DNA of 17,528 bases from JAENVU01 sp964544295. GTDB lineage: Bacteria > Actinomycetota > Acidimicrobiia > IMCC26256 > JAENVU01. Of the stretch, positions 13,156 through 17,528 are shown one piece after another. The translations under genes and the position numbers were made by a program. The notes below the pieces were generated by a model. That model saw only the letters and a program-made list of their open reading frames with translations, ran no database searches and was not told where the DNA came from. The first letter of the stretch is position 1. Every line of letters starts with the position of its first letter. Location: contig CAZJBJ010000077.1 in the NCBI GenBank assembly GCA_964544295.1, positions 1 to 17,528 of the forward strand, written 5' to 3'.

Positions 13156-14921
13156 GGCTGCACCTTGTAGTCGTCAGCCCGATTGGATTTCGCCTGATCG
13201 GTGATGTTCGCGGTGGAACTGAACGTCACGTTGGTCGAAGCTGCACCGGTGGTGGAGTTCGCACTCGAGGACCGCGACGCAGTCGGCACCCACAGGTCGC
13301 TGAACGACGGGATGTCCTGGCCGATGCGTTGGATCCAGGCGGCGACCGAGTCGTAGTCGCGCCCCTGGCCCGAGAAGTTCGCCGTGCCGATGGGTACACC
13401 GGTCGTCGCCGGCGCCGCCGTGGCATCCGGCGTGGTCGTGGCACCCGGCGTCGCGGGCGCAGCACCCGGGGCCGCAGCGCCGGTCGAGGTCACCGAGACC
13501 TGCATCGCCGTGAGCCACACGTCGTTCGGGATCGTGCGGGAGATGGCCTGGAGCATCGAGGACCACGACACGTCGCTGGCCAGGAGGAGCTGCGTCTCGG
13601 CCGACAGCGTCTCGATGTCGGTCTGGCGCTGCTTCACCTCGGCGAGGTCGTCGATCTGGGCCTGGAGCTTGGCGTTCTGCTGGGTGACCTCGGCGAGCTT
13701 GTTCTTCTCGTCGTCGACCTGGTTGGACTTCAGGTAGGTCAGACCGGCGAGCAATGCGAGCAACAGCACCCCGGCGATCGCACCGATCTTGATGATCTGG
13801 TTCCGATCGACCGGTTCCTTGTGGTCGCCCCCGAGCAGGTCGATCCGCTTGCCGGTCATCAACCCGCCGAGCGCGAGACCGACCGGCACCGGCAAGAAGG
13901 GATCGAGCAGCGGGAGTTGATCGTCGGGGAAGCCGATGTCGCCGACGGCGATGTGCTCGCGCGGGCGGGCGAGGTCGACGGGGACGCCGACGGTGTCGAC
14001 GAGCTGGTCGGCCAGGCCGGGCGTGAGCGAGCCGCCGCCGGTCAGCGTGACCCGGAGCAGTCGAATCGAGTCCGCCTGGGTCCGGTAGTAGTCGAGCGAG
14101 CCACGGATCTGTTCGACGAGATCGTTGATCGGTCGCACCATCGCGGTGCGGGCCCGGGCGACGAGGTCCGCGGGCGCGGTGCCGCCGTTGCGCTTGACCG
14201 CCTCGGCCTGTTCGGTCGTGAGCTCGAGATCCCGGGCGATGGCGTCGGTGACCGACCGTCCGCCGGATCCGAGGATGCGGACGAACCGGGGAACGCCGAG
14301 CTCGTGCACCACGACGACGGTGACGCCGCCACCGACGCTGACGACGGCTTCGACGCCGCCACCGTTGTCCGAGACGCGTCGGCCCACCGAGCGGACCAAC
14401 GCGAGCGGGACGAGGTCGACCGACGCGACCTGGAGACCGGCCGCGCGCACGGCGCCGGTCAGGTTGCGGATGAGGTCCTTGTGCGCGGCGGCGAGGAGCA
14501 CCCGGCTCATCGGCTGGGGCGGCGGACCGTCGCCGACCGCTTCGGGAATCGGGAGCGCTTCGAGAATCTGGAAGTCGAGAACCGCGTCCTCGAGCGGAAT
14601 GGGGATGAGTTCCTGGGCCTGGAACTGCAGGGCACCCGCGAGTTCGTCGTCCGACATCGTCGGCAGGTCGACGGTGCGCACCAGCACCCGAGGGGTCGCG
14701 ACCCCGACGCGCACCGGAGCCTTCTTCAGGCTGAGTTCACTCCACAATCGGGAGATGGCCGCGGTGACCGCGGCCGGATCGACCACTTCGCCGTCGCGCA
14801 TCGCACCGACGGGCAGCGCGACCTGGCCGAAGCTGATCAGGCGCGGTGGATCCCCGGGTTCGAGTTCTGCAACCCGGACCGCGTTGGTCCCGATGTCGAG
14901 TCCGATCAATCGGCGGGCCAT
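13152..14921 (-). CDS. pilM-pilN: Fused PilM-PilN type IV pilus assembly protein
   Basis: One uninterrupted 589-aa frame covers what are normally two proteins. Residues 1-354 are PilM, the actin-like cytoplasmic ATPase: phosphate-1 loop GLDIGTNAVRVAEL (7-20), phosphate-2 region VVSVGGGVTVVVVHELG (193-209), and adenosine loop TLTGGGSLTPG (292-302). PilN follows: its short cytoplasmic motif RIDLLGG (359-365, equivalent to the usual INLLP-type motif that binds PilM), a membrane segment (about 377-397), a coiled coil (400-440) and an extracytoplasmic domain (440-589). That domain holds an Ala/Pro/Thr-rich insert (479-510) and a Ser/Thr-rich stretch (549-570). AAGGAGGT lies 8 nt before the ATG at 14921. 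The gene overlaps the HTH gene by 16 nt and pilO by 4 nt. Confidence 0.92.
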   Translation of the reverse strand: MARRLIGLDIGTNAVRVAELEPGDPPRLISFGQVALPVGAMRDGEVVDPAAVTAAISRLWSELSLKKAPVRVGVATPRVLVRTVDLPTMSDDELAGALQFQAQELIPIPLEDAVLDFQILEALPIPEAVGDGPPPQPMSRVLLAAAHKDLIRNLTGAVRAAGLQVASVDLVPLALVRSVGRRVSDNGGGVEAVVSVGGGVTVVVVHELGVPRFVRILGSGGRSVTDAIARDLELTTEQAEAVKRNGGTAPADLVARARTAMVRPINDLVEQIRGSLDYYRTQADSIRLLRVTLTGGGSLTPGLADQLVDTVGVPVDLARPREHIAVGDIGFPDDQLPLLDPFLPVPVGLALGGLMTGKRIDLLGGDHKEPVDRNQIIKIGAIAGVLLLALLAGLTYLKSNQVDDEKNKLAEVTQQNAKLQAQIDDLAEVKQRQTDIETLSAETQLLLASDVSWSSMLQAISRTIPNDVWLTAMQVSVTSTGAAAPGAAPATPGATTTPDATAAPATTGVPIGTANFSGQGRDYDSVAAWIQRIGQDIPSFSDLWVPTASRSSSANSTTGAASTNVTFSSTANITDQAKSNRADDYKVQP

Positions 14922-15127
14922 TGATCCGGACCTCCTTCCAGGGTGGTGACCACGCGCTCGTCGAGGTACTTGGCCACGTCGCGCTCGCGAATTCTCAGGT
15001 GTTTTCCGACCCGGATCGCAGGCAGTTCGCCGGCCTTGATCAGGCGGTAGACGGTCATGGTGGAGACCCTCATGACGTCGGCGACCTCGCGTGCGGTCAG
15101 TAGATCGTGTGGTATCGGCGACGCCAC
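14906..15127 (-). CDS. Small excisionase/MerR-type helix-turn-helix DNA-binding protein
   Basis: A 73-aa protein with a single winged-helix domain of the excisionase (HTH_17) type: LLTAREVADVMRVSTMTVYRLIK (9-31) is the helix-turn-helix and GELPAIRVGKHLRIRERDVAKYL (33-55) the wing and last helix. Actinobacterial BldC is the best known small protein of this general kind, but I cannot say it is BldC. No integrase is nearby, so a phage excisionase role is unlikely. The GTG at 15127 has GAGGGG 8 nt upstream and lies 28 nt after a good promoter. The gene's last 16 nt overlap pilMN, and the pilMN ribosome site lies inside it. It probably regulates the pilus operon it heads. Confidence 0.88.
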   Translation of the reverse strand: MASPIPHDLLTAREVADVMRVSTMTVYRLIKAGELPAIRVGKHLRIRERDVAKYLDERVVTTLEGGPDQWPAD

Positions 15128-15154
15128 GTTCGTTGCCCCTCGTTGACTTCGAGC

Positions 15155-15184
15155 ACAGTAAGTCTCAGTTCAAACAATCGTCAA
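15155..15184 (-). promoter_or_regulatory. Sigma-70-type promoter of the HTH-pilMN-pilO operon
   Basis: On the minus strand TTGACG (15184-15179) is followed after 18 nt by TACTGT (15160-15155). The first is one base from the -35 consensus and the second fits TANNNT. The spacer is AT-rich against the GC-rich background. Transcription would start near 15148, about 20 nt before the HTH gene's GTG. It may drive everything down to aroQ and beyond. Confidence 0.6.
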
Positions 15185-15210
15185 CACGGGCCACGCAAGT
15201 TGAGCCCGTG
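15185..15210. repeat. Inverted repeat abutting the -35 box
   Basis: CACGGGC (15185-15191) and GCCCGTG (15204-15210) are exact reverse complements 12 nt apart, ending right at the TTGACG box. No U-tract follows. The position suits an operator or activator site for the HTH gene's promoter, perhaps bound by the HTH protein itself. This is a positional argument only. Confidence 0.4.
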
Positions 15211-15300
15211 CGCCATCAATGAACCGAAGGACCCACCGTCGAGGAGCGTCTCGTGATGCGCGCGACCCATCTTCGCGGGCGCGCGGACCGGAATCGGAGT

Positions 15301-15326
15301 CGGGCGAGGATCACGTGGCTCGCCCG
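15301..15326 (-). terminator. Hairpin behind pilD, possible terminator
   Basis: CGGGCGAG and CTCGCCCG form a perfect 8-bp stem with a 10-nt loop (CCACGTGATC), 5 nt after the pilD stop. There is no U-tract on the minus strand. Its placement between pilD and the next promoter fits the end of a transcript, possibly a U-less actinobacterial terminator. Confidence 0.45.
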
Positions 15327-15331
15327 CGCGG

Positions 15332-16096
15332 TCATCGGCGCGTGTAGAGATCGAGGAGTTGGGTGCCCGCGAAGATCGCGACGAGGGCGCCCGCGGCCAT
15401 GAACGGACCGAACGGCACCGGTTCCTTCCGCGTCCGCAGCTTGGTGACGATCAGGAACATCCCGACGACCGCGCCGAGGAGGAACCCCAGGAACAGGCCG
15501 AGGAAGACGTGGCCCCACGAGAGCCACCCCAGGGCGATCCCGAGCACGAAGCTGAGCCGGACGTCGCCGAAGCCCATGCCCCGCGGCGAGATGATGTGGA
15601 TGACGAAGAAGACGGCGAAGGCCGCCAGGCCGCCGAGGCCGGCGCGCAGGAGGGCGTCCCACTGGTCGTCGATGGCCGCCGGGAGGATGAGCAGCGCGCT
15701 GGTGATGATGCCCGTGGGGTACAGCACCCGGTTCGGGAGCAGGAAGTGGTCGAGGTCGATCAACGAGAGGGCGATCAGCCCCGACGCGAGCGCGAGGTAC
15801 GCCGGCAGTTCCCAGGACCGACCGAAGTGGAACGCCAGGCCCACCCAGAGGGCGGCGTTCGCCAGTTCCACGAGCGGGTATCGGACCGAGATGTGGGTGC
15901 CGCAGTGACGGCAGCGGCCGCGCAGCACCGCCCAGGAGAGCACCGGGACGTTCTCGAACGCCGACAGCTCGGTGTCGCAGCTCGGACAGTGGGATCCCGG
16001 TTGCACCACCGACTCGTGGCGCGGGACCCGCCAGACCACGACGTTCAGGAAGGAACCGATGAGCAGACCGAAGATGCCGACGACGACGGGGAGCAT
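15332..16096 (-). CDS. pilD: Type IV prepilin peptidase / N-methyltransferase
   Basis: Membrane aspartic protease that removes the leader of type IV prepilins after Gly and methylates the new N-terminal Phe. The 254-aa protein has the bifunctional layout: an N-terminal membrane segment (FGLLIGSFLNVVVWRVP), then a cytoplasmic domain with two zinc-type pairs CPSC (37-40) and CRHC (62-65), then several membrane helices. The catalytic aspartates are Asp114 (SLIDLDHFLLPN) and Asp178 (GMGFGDVRL). Its substrates are almost certainly the pilins encoded just upstream, 41 nt away. No clear ribosome site precedes the ATG at 16096. No separate methylase-less feature: both activities are expected. Confidence 0.95.
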   Translation of the reverse strand: MLPVVVGIFGLLIGSFLNVVVWRVPRHESVVQPGSHCPSCDTELSAFENVPVLSWAVLRGRCRHCGTHISVRYPLVELANAALWVGLAFHFGRSWELPAYLALASGLIALSLIDLDHFLLPNRVLYPTGIITSALLILPAAIDDQWDALLRAGLGGLAAFAVFFVIHIISPRGMGFGDVRLSFVLGIALGWLSWGHVFLGLFLGFLLGAVVGMFLIVTKLRTRKEPVPFGPFMAAGALVAIFAGTQLLDLYTRR

Positions 16097-16137
16097 GGCG
16101 GAGCGAGGTTAGGAGTGGCGACCGACACCGGCGCGGA

Positions 16138-16641
16138 TCACGGCCACTTGTCGACCCAGCCGACGAGCGGATTGAAGTCGGACGCGTTGCAGGTCGGCGG
16201 ATTGTCGAGCCGCTGGAACATCGGGGTACCGCCCGTCGTCTCCAGGATGGCGAAGCAACGTCGGGACGTCGACTGCGAAGCGAGGATCACGTAGGTGGTC
16301 GGGCCGAGCACGATGTTCGCCACCGACACGTTGCGGTGGTTCGCCGGTGCCGTGGTCAGCTCGTCGACGAAGTTCACCCCACCCTCCTCGAGCGCGAGGG
16401 TCGCCATGGTCGCGGTGTTGCCGTCGGAAGTCTCGATGGCCTTCGCCGCGGTCAACGAGTTGCGCAAGAGGTTCTGCGCCTGGCGGTCCTGGGCCGGCAC
16501 CCGCGCCTGGAGCAAGGTCGGGATCATCACCCCGAGCAGGATGCCGATGATGCCGATGACGACGATCAGCTCGATCAGCGTGAAGCCGTCCTCGTCGCCT
16601 CGGTCTGGGGGTTCTGGTGTTCGAACTCGATGAGGTCTCAT
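16138..16641 (-). CDS. Type IV pilin-like protein (divergent or minor pilin)
   Basis: A 167-aa prepilin. The leader of 19 residues, rich in Arg, Pro and acidic residues, ends in Gly19, followed by Phe20-Thr-Leu-Ile-Glu24 and the hydrophobic helix LIVVIGIIGILLGVMIPTLL. This is the class III N-terminal motif cut by PilD; Glu24 is the conserved Glu5 of the mature protein. The C-terminal globular part shares the pattern ANIVLGPTTYVILA...CFAI...C with the next pilin, so Cys148-region cysteines could form a disulfide. It ends GWVDKWP. The ATG at 16641 is the only plausible start in frame, yet no ribosome site precedes it and a strong hairpin ends 9 nt upstream. It is more diverged than the neighbour, hence possibly a minor pilin. 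Confidence 0.88.
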   Translation of the reverse strand: MRPHRVRTPEPPDRGDEDGFTLIELIVVIGIIGILLGVMIPTLLQARVPAQDRQAQNLLRNSLTAAKAIETSDGNTATMATLALEEGGVNFVDELTTAPANHRNVSVANIVLGPTTYVILASQSTSRRCFAILETTGGTPMFQRLDNPPTCNASDFNPLVGWVDKWP

Positions 16642-16680
16642 GAGAAAGACGATGGGGGCCCGGTGTCCCGGGCCCCCATC
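16642..16680 (-). terminator. Strong hairpin terminator after the major-type pilin gene
   Basis: On the minus strand a perfect 13-bp stem, GATGGGGGCCCGG / CCGGGCCCCCATC, closes a GACA loop (16680-16651) and is followed by GTCTTTCTC (16650-16642). It begins 24 nt after the pilin stop at 16705. The pyrimidine run is imperfect but the stem is very stable. It would limit reading into the next pilin gene and protect the pilin mRNA 3' end. Confidence 0.75.
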
Positions 16681-16697
16681 ACTCCGTTCATTGGTCG

Positions 16698-16752
16698 GGT
16701 GTGACTACCAGGCCTGGGCCCAGCCGCCGCCCGAGGAGGCGTTGGCCGTGGT
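16698..16752. repeat. Direct repeat copy 1: pilin gene 3' end
   Basis: These 55 bases are identical to 17474-17528. They cover the last 15 codons and stop of the pilin gene plus a few bases beyond. The match may continue past the window end in the second copy. Confidence 0.95.
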
Positions 16753-17235
16753 CGGAACCGTGGTGGGCAGTGCCGCCTGGGTCAGCGCCTGCGCCGGGGT
16801 GCAGGTCGCCGAAGTTCCGAGGTTCATGAAGATGGTGCCCGGTCCTGCGGCAACATCAGCAATGGCGAAGCACACGTTCGACGCCGACTTCGCCGTCATG
16901 ACGATGTAGGTCGCCTGGTTGTTGACCGAGACTTCCTTCGCCTTGGTCGAAGCCGCGCTCTGGAACGTGAGGCTCGGCTCCGCCGCCGCGAGGGCCGTGG
17001 TCGAGGCACTCGTGTACGAGTCGGTGTCGGTGTAGATGCCCTTCGCGTTGGTCAGAGCGTTGCGGAGGCTCGACTGAGCCGCCTTGTCCTGTGCACGAGA
17101 CTTGGCACCGAGGAACGTCGGGATGGCAATGGCGATCAAGATGGCAATGATCAACACCACAACCATGAGCTCGATGAGCGTGAAACCACGCTCGTCCTCA
17201 CGCCGCGCCCGCAGGTTTTCCAGCGTCTGCTGCAT
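16705..17235 (-). CDS. pilA: Type IV major-type pilin
   Basis: A 176-aa prepilin with a short charged leader of 17 residues ending in RG, then Phe18-Thr-Leu-Ile-Glu22 and the hydrophobic helix LMVVVLIIAILIAIAIPTFLGA, the standard type IVa N-terminus for PilD cleavage at Gly17. The mature protein is Ala/Ser/Thr-rich with the pattern NNQATYIVMTAKSASNVCFAI and a second Cys (ATCTPAQ) that could form the usual pilin disulfide loop. The C-terminus SSGGGWAQAW is flexible and aromatic. The ATG at 17235 has TAGGAG 9 nt upstream. A near copy follows upstream (17481 onward) with an identical 3' end. This gene's own strong terminator suggests high, separate expression. Confidence 0.95.
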   Translation of the reverse strand: MQQTLENLRARREDERGFTLIELMVVVLIIAILIAIAIPTFLGAKSRAQDKAAQSSLRNALTNAKGIYTDTDSYTSASTTALAAAEPSLTFQSAASTKAKEVSVNNQATYIVMTAKSASNVCFAIADVAAGPGTIFMNLGTSATCTPAQALTQAALPTTVPTTANASSGGGWAQAW

Positions 17236-17247
17236 TTGATGTATCTC

Positions 17248-17394
17248 CTACTGGGGTTGGTTGGGTTGGTGCGGCGGGTCGACCAGGCCGATCTTGAGGC
17301 AGGCTTCTTCGTCGCACCCCAGGTTTCGGCCCGCGAAGCACCCCGCTTGAGCCCCACACCCCGACCGGCCGCCCGAATGGTTCGACCGCCCCAC
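17248..17394 (-). CDS. Possible 48-aa Cys-rich small ORF in the pilA leader
   Basis: A frame from a GTG at 17394 to a TAG at 17250-17248 would give 48 aa with four cysteines at positions 13, 19, 27 and 32 (SGCGAQAGCF, LGCDEEAC) and a polar tail PPHQPNQPQ. Third codon positions are mostly G or C. The TAG is part of the TAGGAG ribosome site of pilA, an arrangement that would allow coupling. Against it: no ribosome site precedes the GTG, no signal or membrane segment, and no family I recognise. The same DNA could instead be a structured, untranslated leader. Confidence 0.25.
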   Translation of the reverse strand: MGRSNHSGGRSGCGAQAGCFAGRNLGCDEEACLKIGLVDPPHQPNQPQ

Positions 17395-17425
17395 CGAAAC
17401 CAGGACGACTGCCCCCGGAATTGCC

Positions 17426-17453
17426 GATGGGGCCCGGTTTCCCGGGCCCCATC
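17426..17453 (-). terminator. Hairpin after the upstream pilin copy
   Basis: GATGGGGCCCGG / CCGGGCCCCATC form a perfect 12-bp stem with a GAAA loop, 27 nt after the stop of the partial pilin gene. It is a near copy of the hairpin at 16651-16680 but is followed by GGCAATTCC rather than a U-run, so termination may be weaker. Confidence 0.6.
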
Positions 17454-17473
17454 GAGCGGAAGTACTGGTGTGC

Positions 17474-17528
17474 GGTGTGACTACCAGGCCTGGGCCCAGC
17501 CGCCGCCCGAGGAGGCGTTGGCCGTGGT
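17474..17528. repeat. Direct repeat copy 2: pilin gene 3' end
   Basis: Identical over 55 bases to 16698-16752 and cut by the window edge, 776 nt from the first copy. It points to a recent tandem duplication or to gene conversion between pilin genes. Confidence 0.95.
17481..17528 (-). CDS. pilA: Type IV pilin, C-terminal end only (cut by window edge)
   Basis: Only the last 15 codons and the TAG stop are present, encoding TTANASSGGGWAQAW, exactly the end of the complete pilin at 16705-17235 at both DNA and protein level. The rest lies beyond the window, so I cannot say whether it is a full pilin or a fragment. Its own hairpin follows at 17426-17453. Confidence 0.85.
   Translation of the reverse strand, partial: TTANASSGGGWAQAW

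Noticed and set aside
14906..15127. Phage or plasmid excisionase as a sign of a mobile element
   Set aside because: No integrase, attachment site or other mobile gene is present, and the gene overlaps pilMN and has its own promoter, which fits a resident regulator.
16638..16691. 17-codon frame through the terminator ending ATGA on the pilin start
   Set aside because: It has no ribosome site and its sequence is fixed by the hairpin; the overlap is probably chance.
17285..17345. Possible c-di-GMP (GEMM) riboswitch before pilA, from a CGAAACC...GAAGAAGCC resemblance
   Set aside because: The hairpin that should lie between the two conserved blocks is missing and later conserved parts do not match, so the likeness looks like chance. 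A covariance-model search would settle it.

Overview
The window reads as chromosomal DNA from a high-GC actinobacterium. The aroC-aroK-aroB-aroQ-pepQ-efp-nusB series followed by pyrR-pyrB-pyrC-carA-carB is a classic actinobacterial gene order, and ClpS next to a DUF2017 protein is an actinobacterial pair. Type IV pilus assembly genes directly upstream of aroC suggest a deep-branching lineage; my best guess is Acidimicrobiia. That placement is inference from gene order and base composition, not from a search. I saw no RNA gene, mobile element, phage gene or CRISPR array.

Every supported gene lies on the minus strand, so transcription runs from high to low coordinates. In that order: (1) 17528-16138, type IV pilins: the 3' end of one pilin (cut by the window edge), a structured leader that may hold a small Cys-rich ORF, a complete major-type pilin, a strong hairpin terminator, and a second, more divergent pilin. 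(2) 16096-15332, prepilin peptidase PilD. (3) 15331-15128, a 204-nt gap with two inverted repeats and a good sigma-70-type promoter. (4) 15127-11882, a small excisionase-type helix-turn-helix protein, a fused PilM-PilN protein, PilO, and a PilP/GspC-like protein. (5) 11827-7528, aroC, aroK, aroB and aroQ (shikimate/chorismate pathway) plus a PepQ-type peptidase. (6) 7452-5156, efp, nusB, clpS, a DUF2017 protein and a split-barrel flavin-type protein. (7) 5155-4989, a leader with a long inverted repeat and a PyrR-binding loop. (8) 4988-1, pyrR, pyrB, pyrC, carA and the 5' part of carB, covering carbamoyl phosphate to dihydroorotate. No gene-free stretch exceeds about 250 nt.

The genes are packed very tightly. 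Most junctions from the HTH gene to carB are overlaps of 1-4 nt (ATGA, GTGA, TGATG, TAATG) or gaps of a few bases, which implies translational coupling. The clearest regulatory finding is at pyrR: a canonical PyrR-binding hairpin sits just before the ribosome binding site, and a textbook intrinsic terminator lies inside the first 30 codons of pyrR itself. Blocking pyrR translation could therefore also switch off transcription of the operon. The other main points are the PilM-PilN fusion at the exact place where a TGATG junction would be expected, and a tandem pilin array whose copies share identical 3' ends and near-identical terminator hairpins.
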